The position numbers were made by a program, and so were the translations under genes. A stretch of 64,000 nt of DNA from Beroe forskalii (lineage: Eukaryota > Ctenophora > Nuda > Beroida > Beroidae). The stretch is taken from assembly GCA_011033025.1 (NCBI GenBank), contig WFMF01000003.1, forward strand, positions 1,023,483 through 1,087,482, given 5' to 3'. Shown one piece after another: positions 42,701-49,519 of the stretch (the first letter of the stretch is position 1; every line of letters begins with the position of its first letter). The notes below the pieces were generated by a model, which was given only the letters and a program-made list of their open reading frames with translations, had not been told where the DNA came from and ran no database searches.

Positions 42701-44167
42701 AAACTCAAATACTCGTACCAACAGCTTACACACGCACACAACACGGCCTTTCATCGCTTATATTCGTCATATACATCGTGTGTATACGAGACCAGGTGGC
42801 CAAAGCATCCCAGTTCCGGTCGGCACCCATACAAGAGTCAATAACTAACAGCAGTCAGTTCTGAGTCATCAATTCACTATCTTAAACTCTGACGATGACG
42901 GCATTCTGAGCTGTGTGTAGCTCGCTCACAGCCATATAAGACTGGATTCATACAGGTGGCTGAAGGCCGAGCGATTGTGAGGGACAGCTCGTACGATGCA
43001 TCAGGTCAAGTCCAACATATCACAGAGATTCAAATTATATACGTGACCGTCGAGTGTCGAATGTAACAAAATTCACGATAAAAACACAGCAATATCATTG
43101 ACAGTATCCCTTTTAAAGACCACCCCAGGAGCTAACTAACCTCACAGTCTCACAAACCTGACAGCTACTTAGCTAGGTATCCGTGATCCCCTGCGATTGT
43201 AGCCAATCCCATTGGTTAATGAATTAATGATGTAGAATATTATGCTGCGAAGTGTGGACAGGGGAAGCAATTTAATGAAATATACTAATTTTTGCAATAA
43301 TTGATTCGAAACAATGAGATATTCAACTTTGTTTTGTACATGTAATAGTATTAACACAACGCGAAAGGAAATACTCAACTGACAGATTGTATAACAACAG
43401 CACATCAAAGTAAACTTTCAACTCACACTTACCGCATTTTTAGCAGCGTCAAGGAAAGCCGAGAAAGACTTCTCACTGAACTCTGAGCCTGCAGCTGAAC
43501 CTGTCCTCGCCGTGGGACTCTGGACGGGTTCACAGCAACTCCTGGGTCTCAGCCAAGTTGAGCGATTAGAATGGGGACGGAGAGTGACTGATGATTTAGA
43601 GGATGATTCAGGTTTGTGAGATAAGATTCCCATCACAGAGGAGGGTCTGGGTGGTCCAGAAGCCAGGACTTGGGCAGTGGACGGGACTAAAATGGTCGGT
43701 AAAGTGGACAGCAGTTCGGGGAGAGGGAGAGATCTACTGTACTCCGTCTCAGAATGGGCAATGCGGGATTTCATGCCCTTATCCTTGCCATGACTGCCTC
43801 CGATCTCAAACTCGGCACTCCTGCTCTTAACCAGTTTGGTGGGGGAAGAAACACGATCTTCACTTCCGTTAAACCCGGATATCACAGAGCCGGAAGTGGG
43901 TACTCTGAGACACTGATTTGTTGATTGGTCTTGAGACGAGGAAGACGGAATAGGGAAGGATTTCGATCCGTTCTCTAATCGAAGAGAGGGAGGTTTGAGG
44001 TCCTTCGTAGTAGCTGCGTCATGGGAAGAGTTGGTGACGTCATCATCATCATGACTTATCAGCAGCATAGGACTGGGTGTGGTGCTGTGACCGGGGGAAG
44101 GCCGTTTGGAAGAGGAGGTTTTGGTTTTCTTCTTCGAGTCGTTTTTGGAGTTTTTCGAGCTACTCAT
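21655..44167 (-). CDS. gramd1: GRAMD1/Aster-type sterol transfer protein, multi-exon
   Basis: Family proteins sit in the ER membrane, dock on the plasma membrane through the GRAM domain and move cholesterol with the ASTER (VASt) domain. Exons read on the minus strand: first exon 44167-43433 or 41426-41352, then 37171-37080, 36852-36749, 36474-36292, 36022-35900, 29366-28791, 27834-27730, 27590-27497, 24696-24579, 24098-23998, 23810-23715, 23032-22905, 22701-22566, 22376-22281, 22091-21990 and 21781-21655. Nearly all junctions are GT/AG and keep phase. The product is about 750 or 970 residues, against roughly 720 in vertebrates. Landmarks are GRMYVSQNWFCFYANILGWE (GRAM), ASPWQDS and TYKVPLNANLGPK (ASTER), one TM helix, and an amphipathic C-terminus. 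Two problems stand out: the 37080/36852 junction does not join in frame with a canonical donor, and the 24.6-kb exon holds a frame break. Two other genes are nested in its introns. Confidence 0.93.
21990..22091 (-). CDS. gramd1: Aster exon 15, C-terminal helix
   Basis: GKAEWIRILNQQQELHKKEI and then DRWQDVLR. Matches the conserved C-terminal helical pair of GRAMD1 proteins. Acceptor TTCCAG, donor CAG|GTAGGT. Confidence 0.88.
22281..22376 (-). CDS. gramd1: Aster exon 14, transmembrane helix
   Basis: MAVLLILNLVLVHRLSTMSG completes the helix; the family keeps LNxxLxxxL here. Acceptor CCCCAG, donor CAG|GTACTT. Confidence 0.87.
22566..22701 (-). CDS. gramd1: Aster exon 13, lead-in to membrane anchor
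   Basis: A Ser/Arg-rich piece (TSASLRRQSLRTRSQVVV) is followed by ISFITDNYLAFILLM, the first half of the single transmembrane helix. Acceptor GAGCAG, donor AT|GTGAGG, phase 2. Confidence 0.85.
22905..23032 (-). CDS. gramd1: Aster exon 12, end of ASTER domain
   Basis: IPSAIIEKNSKEGINEYCED matches the final helix (family IEKNS..GI..YF). Acceptor TCAAAG, donor CTG|GTAAGT, phase 1. Confidence 0.88.
23715..23810 (-). CDS. gramd1: Aster exon 11, ASTER domain
   Basis: RYCLTRSSEHSCKLRLTSD and then VQYKKGVWGMVKS. It resembles the family RYC...L(R/V)S..(I/V).Y.K..W..VKS pattern. Donor AA|GTCAAA is weak but is the only one that keeps phase with the next exon. Confidence 0.88.
23998..24098 (-). CDS. 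gramd1: Aster exon 10, ASTER domain
   Basis: SSVATKCYIINCEVTNPNVP and then YGDKFNIVKR. Acceptor CTTCCAG, donor AG|GTAGAT, phase 2. Matches the segment with the conserved VPYGD-type turn. Confidence 0.88.
24579..24696 (-). CDS. gramd1: Aster exon 9, ASTER domain, with frame break
   Basis: The first part reads DYEASPWQDSEEG and the second SERTLTYKVPLNANLGPK, both strong ASTER matches but in different frames. The break lies near 24651-24668 (GAGGAGGGGCCAGTGAG on the minus strand) and equals one missing base. Acceptor TTTCAG and donor CAG|GTCAGA are both good. If the break is real, the frame runs into a TAA before the exon ends. Confidence 0.85.
25316..26653 (-). CDS. secreted Fe(II)/2-oxoglutarate dioxygenase (prolyl-4-hydroxylase-like), nested in an Aster intron
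   Basis: A single-exon frame of 445 residues from a true ATG. Residues 1-21 form a signal peptide with a Leu/Pro-rich core ending ALG. An N-terminal half (to about 240) has no domain I can name. A C-terminal double-stranded helix oxygenase follows. Seen there: the metal motif HPD at 333-335, LLLYLN after it, GGTVWYT, then GRLAVF with the distal His in SIPHAA (about 391) and an Arg in PRLTF (about 404) suited to binding 2-oxoglutarate. Family enzymes hydroxylate prolyl or other residues of secreted proteins in the ER lumen; the substrate here is unknown. The gene lies wholly inside the intron between Aster exons 8 and 9 on the same strand and has no introns, which suggests an inserted retrocopy or an old nested gene. 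A GC-rich stretch codes for a doubled PHAAR. Confidence 0.85.
   Translation of the reverse strand: MTLSSLILPCLLVLLPPPALGVTTTKHTTPYGVITHTPAWRSRQLSHFADTIHYDQRWKYYFTDDGINWQLNFNDVITSPLTTDITSLVGVDRGLVRFENATGRVLRRGDDVAVNRICKEEGQKGVVVIQVLFAPTGPNDYGELMFFNENADDIELTIRPGRFSVISFPCRQAYQWQYPAIGTQKGMGFIQYLFIEEGWVEQGKELDNSHEKLVLKPYVKLSESDLPITITSSFNLTISKPVFVIDDVFDEATLSELASHFIHSSTYIYNEEDDGGETDNVVFLTPHRTYDLVKTHVWGVLERVMEHITGRSGWYPYDVSNNLNEAWDHTRIHPDCFGRDEYTLLLYLNKEYQPGDLGGTVWYTEEDGKEIIGSVMNKLGRLAVFHCSIPHAARPPHAARRGPRLTFAVKVSQSKREAVLRAMAESGWLLGRRIWRRGDRGEVEE
27497..27590 (-). CDS. gramd1: Aster exon 8, ASTER domain
   Basis: EFNLNIEKLYKLLFNDDSS matches the helix after the domain's first strand (typical form VDxLFxLLFxDS). 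Acceptor CCCACCAG, donor GAAG|GTTAGT, phase 1. Confidence 0.9.
27730..27834 (-). CDS. gramd1: Aster exon 7, start of ASTER/VASt domain
   Basis: 35 codons: ETISFNDEDETCVCVSHFDN and then EHLNQ. Acceptor TTGGACAG, donor CAG|GTACGT. Confidence 0.88.
28615..28770 (-). repeat. degenerate AACCCCATTT repeat in intron
   Basis: Words such as AACCCCATTTC, AACCCCGTTT, AACCCATTTCC and AACCCCATC recur about every 20-30 bases just downstream of the exon 6 donor. Confidence 0.5.
28791..29366 (-). CDS. gramd1: Aster exon 6, long disordered linker
   Basis: 192 codons, phase 0 at both ends, acceptor TTGAGCAG and donor CAAGGG|GTACGT. Rich in Ser, Pro, Arg and Lys, with a NEKKKKKQ basic run. It ends with a helix-prone part (ESFSTFLEHEVYARSLQLAH). 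An ATG three codons in could also serve as an alternative start. It links GRAM to ASTER. Confidence 0.8.
30582..30650. mobile_element. dyad CRE-like MITE, intronic
   Basis: GGGATGACGTCATTATCATA on the left, then TTGATGATGCTGAACGTCC and TATACTTCTCAGCGCGCG on the right. Confidence 0.5.
30695..30789. promoter_or_regulatory. CACGTG E-box cluster A
   Basis: Six CACGTG palindromes lie in about 80 bases, at 30707, 30720, 30736, 30749, 30761 and 30782. The first four come from a 29-bp tandem duplication beginning at 30695 and 30724 (GGTGCAGTGTGCACGTG). The last is GTCACGTGAC. Such sites bind bHLH-leucine-zipper factors (Myc/Max, USF, MITF/TFE). Function is inferred. Confidence 0.6.
31371..31625 (-). 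CDS. candidate small exon or short ORF (84 codons), uncertain
   Basis: ATG 31625 opens MSGNDSNKTKTFSMC and a Lys-rich stretch, similar in flavour to Aster exon 1a. A possible donor CGGAGG|GTAGAT (phase 0) would join the exon at 29366 and give a form without GRAM. Otherwise the frame ends at 31371. A CACGTG cluster and a perfect 47-nt palindrome lie just upstream. No homology recognised. Confidence 0.3.
   Translation of the reverse strand: MSGNDSNKTKTFSMCSGHHDSKKKRKGSLVDMATVHSKSMDDFQLTSHQDARVKVPSSKLRRVDNMMEKLLGKLKNMLCFIAVL
31742..31788. repeat. perfect 47-nt palindrome
   Basis: Arms of 23 bases (31742-31764 and 31766-31788) pair without a mismatch around one G. It lies about 117 bases upstream of the ATG at 31625 in that ORF's orientation. 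Confidence 0.85.
31965..32230. promoter_or_regulatory. CACGTGA E-box cluster B
   Basis: CACGTG occurs at 31965, 32082, 32098, 32120, 32161 and 32223, mostly as CACGTGA; one is the full palindrome GTCACGTGAC. Part of the cluster is a repeat of CACGTGAC..GGGAAGAGATCTGATTGG. It lies upstream of the ATG at 31625 on the minus strand. A further site is at 32787. Confidence 0.6.
31998..32060. mobile_element. dyad CRE-like MITE inside E-box cluster B
   Basis: GAGTGACGTCATTATCAGG then TTTGATGACGCAGCAGCC and TTATTTTTGAG. It sits between the first and second E-boxes. Confidence 0.55.
32847..33045 (+). repeat. degenerate (A)CTGGTGTCAAT array, copy 2
   Basis: GTGGTGTCA, ATGGTGTCA, AACTGGTGTCAATTC, AGTGGTGTCAATAG and similar words recur about every 15-25 bases. 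Same repeat type as at 3980-4262. Confidence 0.65.
33213..33282. mobile_element. dyad CRE-like MITE, intronic
   Basis: ACGATGACGTCATTATCAGG, then GAACTGATGATGTTAATG and CGCCTATTTCTCCCGCGCG. Confidence 0.6.
33420..33490. repeat. dyad CRE-like element, diverged
   Basis: GCTACGTCATTATCAAG, then ATGATCATGATGATACG and AAATAGCCTATTTTTGG. Confidence 0.45.
34110..34164. repeat. CCAAT-containing 24-bp inverted repeat
   Basis: Arms 34110-34133 and 34141-34164 pair with a single mismatch around GACCGCA. Each arm carries CCAATCAGCG. Related half copies are seen near 47215 and 55325. Confidence 0.7.
35900..36022 (-). CDS. gramd1: Aster exon 5, acidic linker
   Basis: 41 codons after acceptor TGCTCAG. 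The middle is DEGSDSYLSEEEDNSSD. The acceptor was picked over an upstream TATAAG site because only it keeps the reading frame. Acidic, Ser-rich stretches follow GRAM in related proteins. Confidence 0.75.
36292..36474 (-). CDS. gramd1: Aster exon 4, GRAM domain second half
   Basis: 61 codons, including KKEKTALVINNAIS, EEKYFFSSFMSRDS and FEHMSKIWRAN. Acceptor CCCCTCAG, donor AGG|GTGAGT. The order and spacing match the family. Confidence 0.92.
36749..36852 (-). CDS. gramd1: Aster exon 3, GRAM domain core
   Basis: Encodes DFSCALLRDILVQ and GRMYVSQNWFCFYANILG, followed by WETL. This is the most conserved GRAM segment. Donor TTG|GTGAGT, phase 0. Confidence 0.92.
37080..37171 (-). CDS. gramd1: Aster exon 2, start of GRAM domain
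   Basis: Acceptor TATTTCAG precedes MLPNTNPKSREHDF and HKLFKSLPEGETLIQD. This matches the conserved lead-in to the GRAM domain. The only good donor (GATTG|GTTAAT) is out of phase with the next exon; family alignment would need the exon to end four bases earlier, at CAAG, without a GT. Confidence 0.85.
37172..39449. other. intron sequence without other features
   Basis: Between Aster exon 2 and the pseudokinase promoter I see no supportable gene. A short direct repeat (CTCAGTGACTTCCATTA with CTACCAGGGTAGT) occurs at about 37580-37655. Confidence 0.5.
39450..39487 (+). promoter_or_regulatory. TATA box and initiator of the pseudokinase gene
   Basis: CATATATAAAC at 39450 is followed about 30 bases later by TCATTCAG, a good initiator. 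The first ATG comes about 60 bases after that. Spacing fits a focused animal promoter. Confidence 0.6.
39542..40347 (+). CDS. PIM-like pseudokinase, intronless, with a frame break
   Basis: The ATG at 39542 (MMIKEQKKLARC) gives an N-lobe start containing TFYSHPLREVQLFKTIS, which lines up with the Gly-loop and Lys strand of PIM kinases but lacks the glycines. This frame stops at TAA 39665. The next frame, open from 39593 and with a Met at 39694, gives the rest: DHRDISVRN (catalytic loop), ANF in place of DFG, PPE in place of APE, AVWSVG, and PENRMKLEDLVRHPW. The N-lobe thus joins the C-lobe only by a shift equal to one missing base. HRD is kept while the DFG aspartate and Gly-loop are lost, so it is probably inactive. 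It lies antisense inside the Aster intron between exon 1b and exon 2. A pseudogene, or an intact gene with an assembly indel, are both possible. Confidence 0.8.
40577..40613. repeat. dyad CRE-like element core
   Basis: ATCATCAATTCACCATTT followed by GCCCTGATAATGATGTCAA. Core-only copy 230 bases after the pseudokinase stop. Confidence 0.5.
41352..41426 (-). CDS. gramd1: Aster alternative first exon 1b (25 codons)
   Basis: ATG 41426 opens MSSSDEQGSVVDHKKL and the exon ends GAAGCA|GTGAGT in phase 0. A TGA lies in frame four codons before the ATG, so this is a first coding exon rather than an internal one. Its start resembles that of exon 1a (MSSS). Confidence 0.65.
42225..42560 (+). repeat. tandem duplication, period about 195 bp
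   Basis: Units start at 42225 and 42420 with GCGAGTACTCCTGTCATCGG and go on to share GTGTAAGGTAGA, TAGTGTATAGTTTGATTTG and a stretch ending in CACAATGT. The first unit also contains a short inverted copy of its own start. Confidence 0.75.
43433..44167 (-). CDS. gramd1: Aster alternative first exon 1a (Ser/Lys-rich, 245 codons)
   Basis: The exon starts at ATG 44167 (MSSSKNSKNDSKKK) and ends AATGCG|GTAAGT in phase 0. It is rich in Ser, Pro and Lys and has no fold I recognise; its last part reads SFSAFLDAAKNA. Phase 0 fits the exon at 37171. Its role as a first exon is inferred from the ATG, donor and strand. It may instead belong to the unnamed exons further upstream. Confidence 0.65.
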
Positions 44168-44518
44168 GTCACTGAGTGGATCTAAATTAACGCTTAATAA
44201 CAATCGGAGGAAAGAAATGCTCGAATTATTTGATGTAAACTTTGGTGCTAATAATAAACGGTAGGGACAATAGAATCGAGTTTCACGAGAAACCAATCAA
44301 ACTGCGATAGAAGATTGAAAGAAGATAATAAGGTATCCTGAGCTGTTTGCGACCCCTTTCTCTCTCCAAGTTATGGATTAAAATTTATGGTTTGAAATTT
44401 TAAATGGAGCAAAGAAGTTTGCAAATGTGAAATATCCTCAAACTTGCAACATGTTCCGTAACGTACGGCAACAGCAGTAAAATATTAAAGTTCATTAATA
44501 TATATGCTTCGCATTCGA

Positions 44519-44590
44519 ATAATAGACAAATGAATATGACGTCATTTTCATGATTTAGAATAGTAAACTGATGACATGGAATTGTCTCTG
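44519..44590. mobile_element. dyad CRE-like MITE
   Basis: AATAGACAAATGAATATGAC with GTCATTTTCATG, then AACTGATGACATGGAATTG and TCTCT. Diverged ends. Confidence 0.45.
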
Positions 44591-45010
44591 GAGAATCGTG
44601 AGGGGTATAAAATATGTGCAATTTGCCCACGAAGCATGCGCATTGCGCAAATCTGGCATATTCATCCCAAACCAATAACTATAAAGTGGGTACTAACTAT
44701 TAAGTAGTGTAATATTCACACGCAACATAACATATATCTCTGATCGAATGGCATCGTAATTACAATCGAGAAGAATCAGTGGTCACACTAGTCATGTGTT
44801 TACCACAACATTGCAATCAGTGATCATGATGATATGAAGTTCATCAGACTTATTAATCATGAAGCAAATATCCAATCGAGTAGCTTAGCACAAAATCTGT
44901 AATTTGATGAAACACAACATCGTACGAAAATCAACATTTGATCATAAGATGAGAAATGACATCGGGTCATTTTGTACAACGTCCGACCAATGCTCTGTAC
45001 CAAATTGTTA

Positions 45011-45096
45011 TGAAACACAACATCAGTCCCTATGAAACACAGCATCAGTCCATGTGAATCACAACATCAGTCCATATGAAAGACAGCATGGGGTTA
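45011..45096 (+). repeat. 22-bp tandem repeat
   Basis: Units starting TGAAACACAACATCAGTCC at 45011, 45033 and 45055, and a decayed one at 45077. A related word is at 44905. Confidence 0.75.
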
Positions 45097-45175
45097 TGAA
45101 GTAGCGCATATCTCTCACCACAAAACAAGATATTATTATATGCCTAGAGAGTAAGAGCATGGCTGGGAATGTTAG

Positions 45176-45290
45176 ACGAGGCGACGCCGAGTGCAATAAT
45201 TTAAATTGTCGCCCGAGAAGCAGGCTAAGTGCGACAATAGCAAATTATTGTACGAGAATAAAAGCCGAGAGCAATCATAATTTTATTAGC
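45176..45290. repeat. nested hairpin element
   Basis: GAGGCGACGCCGAG, GCAATAATTT with AAATTATTG, and AATTGTCGC with GCGACAAT pair in a nested way. General build resembles the multi-hairpin element at 9366. Confidence 0.45.
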
Positions 45291-45605
45291 GCCATGAGTT
45301 CATGACCATTTGCCTTTCTCTAAGTATATTAGCCCATGGGAGGGGCGCACTACTAAAAGTAAAATCATTGCACGCCTACAACTCCAAAAGCACTCTCAAA
45401 ATGTACTATTGGACTACAATGAAGAAGCACACTACACAACATGGTTCTATGAAATAGTGCACTCTCTACCGACTAATACACAACTCAGTTTAGTAGTACA
45501 AATGAAGTAGCGCACTACAAGGTTCTATGAAGTAGCACACTCCCTACCACAACGCCTAGCAACTCTACCCCACAGGCCACAACCCAGAAACTCCACCACA
45601 ACACT

Positions 45606-45726
45606 GAGCAACTCCACCACAAGAAGAAGGAGATGATAATAAGAAGCTCCTCCTCCTCCTCTCTTCTCTACCACACCACCCAGCAACTCCACCACAAGAA
45701 GATGATGATAATAAGAAGCTCCTCCT
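45606..45726 (+). repeat. duplicated purine-rich segment
   Basis: AGCAACTCCACCACAAGAAG followed by GATGATAATAAGAAGCTCC occurs at 45607 and again at 45682, about 75 bases apart. Confidence 0.7.
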
Positions 45727-45835
45727 GATCACCACTGATGATAAGCTATAGGTCGAATATAAATATATATGCCTCCAATGTACCTCATGATACTGTACCG
45801 TATAGAGATCTGTCGTGCACGAAACATGTAGATGT

Positions 45836-45880
45836 CATGATGTCATCAATTGACCACTTTACAAGTCCTGATAATGACAT
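45836..45880. repeat. dyad CRE-like element core
   Basis: GTCATGATGTCATCAATTG, then AAGTCCTGATAATGACATCA. Core-only copy. Confidence 0.55.
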
Positions 45881-46095
45881 CAGAACTAATCTCCTACAAG
45901 TTATATATGCCAGAGACGAAAGGTAGCAAGTCATTAAAAAGTAAATTTATATAACTGTGTACGTCATGATTTAAGAACAATGGCTCACACACACCAGCTA
46001 CAGCAAGTCATATAACATCGTTAGTGATGCGGCATTTTAAGGAAGTTATCAATTATATACCGAGGGGGTTACATTTGGAAAATAAAGAGGAAATA

Positions 46096-46138
46096 TGTCA
46101 TCAGTTCTAACCATTTTAAAACATGATAATGGCGCCAT
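46096..46138. repeat. dyad CRE-like element core
   Basis: ATGTCATCAGTTCTAACC then AACATGATAATGGCGCCAT. Confidence 0.45.
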
Positions 46139-47378
46139 TTTCTAGAGACTGTGATTTGAGTGCGAGTTGCGCGCATTGTTTTTCTGTCCTTGGATAAGTG
46201 CTGTAAATTTATACAGCGCTTACAAAGTATAGAAGACCAGTGTAAACTTATCAGAAGAACCAATACAAGCCCTATCGGAAGTATTAAAGAAGGAGTGGAA
46301 AAGAAAACAAGATGACGATTGACGTCAGAAGGGAATGATTTTTGGGCTCACGAGTCAAAAAGAACGGCTCAAACAACATTCTAGAGCCAGTGATACAGAT
46401 GGTTGAACACTGACCTCAGAGATTGCAATCGAATCAAAGTGAGTGGTTTTCTAAAGTGGTTTAGAAAACGATTTGTAGCTTATTATAACAACGACAAGAT
46501 CACATAAACTCATAAAATATTTATGAGAATGAAATTTCATAGTGTCCAGCGTCTGGGAAAATTTGCTCTCTCCTACTCGTATTTTGACCCTGGGAAAATA
46601 ACAAAGAAAAAGCGGTGAAACGCTAGATTAAATGAACAATATCGCAGCTTCTTTGAGCAGCCTAGCAACTCGTTGTATTAGAAAATTATCCAGATATACT
46701 CAACTCCTGCAGTCAATGATGATATGATTGGTAGGTAGGTGTATATTCACGATTATATATAATGCATCTTTCTAGTATCTTTACTACTTTACTATCTCCA
46801 GGAAATGACTTTCCTGAAGTTTTAATACGTCAGAGAGCGCTAAAAATCGCGCTTGGAAATATTAAACGGAGCTTGGTGTCATTAACTCATCAGTTTAACC
46901 CCAGATCATGATAACACCAAGTCCTATTTCCTGTCATTTGAGTGGAATAATGAATAACCGACTTCCGTTTACATAAGTACTCGTGAGAATATTACAGGTT
47001 TCATGAACAGCATCAGCTGTTTAGCCGGCATGAGTTGAACAGGAAATTATATTTAAAGGCAGGCATCCACGTACATGGAAATATCAGAAGGCAAAACACT
47101 CTCATTTAGCCACTTGGGACCATCATAAATGATGTCATTATCAGTCTTTAATCCTGCGCGCGGCCAGGACGCCAGGTAATAGTGGCATTTAACCAATTTG
47201 CGCTCCATTTTATGGTCAATCGCGCGCAGATTGTTCAATGACAAATGGACGAGGGGTAAACTATAATACATTGATAGCTGCAGACATGTATAGATCATAT
47301 TCATTTTGATGGTAGAATTAGAATACCAGTGCAAATCACTTCTTCACAATGCCTTGTGAGCACAGAGCAGGTACAGAT

Positions 47379-47442
47379 ACATACCTCATCCTTGACTCGT
47401 ATAGCAGTTTAAACATACCTCATCCTTGACTCGTATAGCAGT
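47379..47442 (-). repeat. tandem duplication of a splice donor
   Basis: A 30-base segment (ending of exon 3 plus GTATGT donor) occurs at 47413-47442 and again at 47379-47408, offset 34. Reading through the first donor meets TGA at 47388-47386, just before the second donor, so only the first gives an open product. Confidence 0.8.
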
Positions 47443-47568
47443 CTCCGCAGCAGCCCTGACCACCCCATGATTCACTAAATCAGACACAGAACCAAACACT
47501 GGAGTCAGGTCTTTGAGGGATGAGCCCCAATCCTGGGGGTTGCCAGCCCACCGCATGAAGGCAGTGTT
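47419..47568 (-). CDS. unnamed gene, exon 3, BAR-like helical segment
   Basis: 50 codons after acceptor CCTGCAG: FMRWAGNPQDWGSSLKDLTP, then VFGSVSDLVNHGVVRAA and ETAIRVKDE. The pattern of a helix, a short break, then a long amphipathic helix looks like the middle of a BAR-family domain, but this is a resemblance, not a clear match. Donor GAG|GTATGT in phase 0. The next exon was not found; it could be one in the Aster gene. Confidence 0.65.
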
Positions 47569-49306
47569 CTGCAGGCTGGACGACCTCACCAGGGCACTTC
47601 TCATGGTGTTGTAAACTTGATAACAAGAGGGATGGAGGGTCAATTCAATGGGAAGTAATCCAAGGAGTATGAGCAACGCTAAATAAACGATAAACACGAT
47701 AATTGTCAAGGGGACTAACGATGTTAGAAACAGGAAAAGGTAACTAAAAAGGCGAGACAATAGGGATTATCCTGCCTGGAAGACGAAATGAAAAAGACTA
47801 GGTAATTCCAGGGATATGTAAAACAGAGAAATTTCAAACAAGGTTCACTATAATGATCCGGCTGAAATACGAACACAGATTCTACACTATGACAGTCAAA
47901 CAACAATCGAGCATCATGAATAGCATAAACTAGCTCGTGTATGGAAACAAAAGCAAATGTTGAATCCGTGTCAACTATCTCTGATGATGAATCACGAGTC
48001 ATACAACCACATGACCATCTAGAATGTATAATATGAAATTAAAAAGTTCTCATTATAACAGCACTGTGAGTTTATATAAATGATCACGAGCACTACTAAA
48101 TATTGTAATATGATGAAGAAGATTGACGATGCACAACGACAACTACAACATGTGGAGAGGTGACAGTTTGTTAAATCACGCGATTAATAAGAACTGACTC
48201 TTCCCTAAAATTCAAGAGTCCTCTCCCCTTCTCAGTATTCTAAATTCTGCAGCAACGCACTCGAAAAATAGACAGATAAACGTCAACAATTGTATACGTT
48301 AACGTATCATAATGACGTCACTCTTTAAAGTCTATAAATTATGAGCGATCAATATAAGTTCTGCAGCGGGCCCCACGTCATCGGCTCAAATATCAGCAGA
48401 ACTGCAGAATCATATATTCAACACACAGAACATATAGCACTCTATAATTTAAACAAAATATAGCATAATATAATATGAAACATATGATGAGTAACATTAA
48501 TATACTACGAAATAATAAGATGTGTCATTAGGTCACAGAAGGTACGCACGTTATAATGAACAGTATATTCTGAGAGAAATTACAAGGTTTTAGAGAGATA
48601 AGGTCTCAGGTTTTTGTATATTATTCACTCTCTTCAGAGTGGCCTGATTCTCACAGTGCTATTTTTGTCACTTTTGTCTTGATAAAGATACTCTAGGTAT
48701 ATAATTTGACGTCAGACGCGTGCAAGGCGTTTTCTGCTTCCGGAGTTTTGTAAGCGATATATTCAAATCCATGAACTGTAAAATATGAACTGTTAAATCA
48801 TCGTTTTCGAGAAGAAACAGACGTTCTGATTTTAAACGTATTAAATTTCATCGATAAACATAGAATCTGAAGTGGAACCGGAATTTATCATCGGAAAACA
48901 CAAAATCACGTTTCGAGGCTGAACTTTATTGAAGTCACGGTCGCTAAATCACGAAGAGACAGTACAAACGATTCGAACACACCCAACTATAATCATCATA
49001 GCCATCATGGGATCGCTACAATTTGTAAGCAATCATTGTTTGTAAATGTGTTCCCCCATGAATATCAACAGATGTTACAATTGGAACCATTCATCCGTAA
49101 CTGTGTACTGTCCAGCTGGGGTCTACATAACTTTTAATCATGAGTAATTGAGAGGCCCTTGTCAGTAATTACTTTTGAGTTACGTTTGACTTTTGAGCAC
49201 AACTTTGGTTGATGATAGTTTGCCATATTTTTGCTGTGCAGCACCAAAAATCTAATTAAATCGATCAAAAACATAAAATCAAAACGGAACAAAATCTCGT
49301 ACTTAC

Positions 49307-49519
49307 CTTGGTCAGAATGTTGAGCGACCCCTTGATGAGATACCCCTTCTGATGAACTTCCTTGAGAAAGGAAGCGTTAGCCTTCACAATCCTTCCTAAG
49401 AAATACTTCTGTAGCAAGAGGGAGAAGTCATCCCATGCCATGGTGGATTTGGATACTTGTTGTCTCCTTCTGCGTCCCGGGGAGGAGGTTTTGAAGAGGT
49501 TGAAGAAGTGGAGGAAGGA
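49307..49519 (-). CDS. unnamed gene, exon 2
   Basis: The frame SFLHFFNLFKTSSPGRRRRQ, then MAWDDFSLLLQKYFLGRIVK and ANASFLKEVHQKGYLIKGSL, ends AAG|GTAAGT in phase 0. The acceptor GACTCCAG at 49520 keeps phase with exon 1. The ATG at 49441 also sits in a perfect CCACCATGG context, so it may be a separate start. The later part is helical and BAR-like. Confidence 0.65.
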
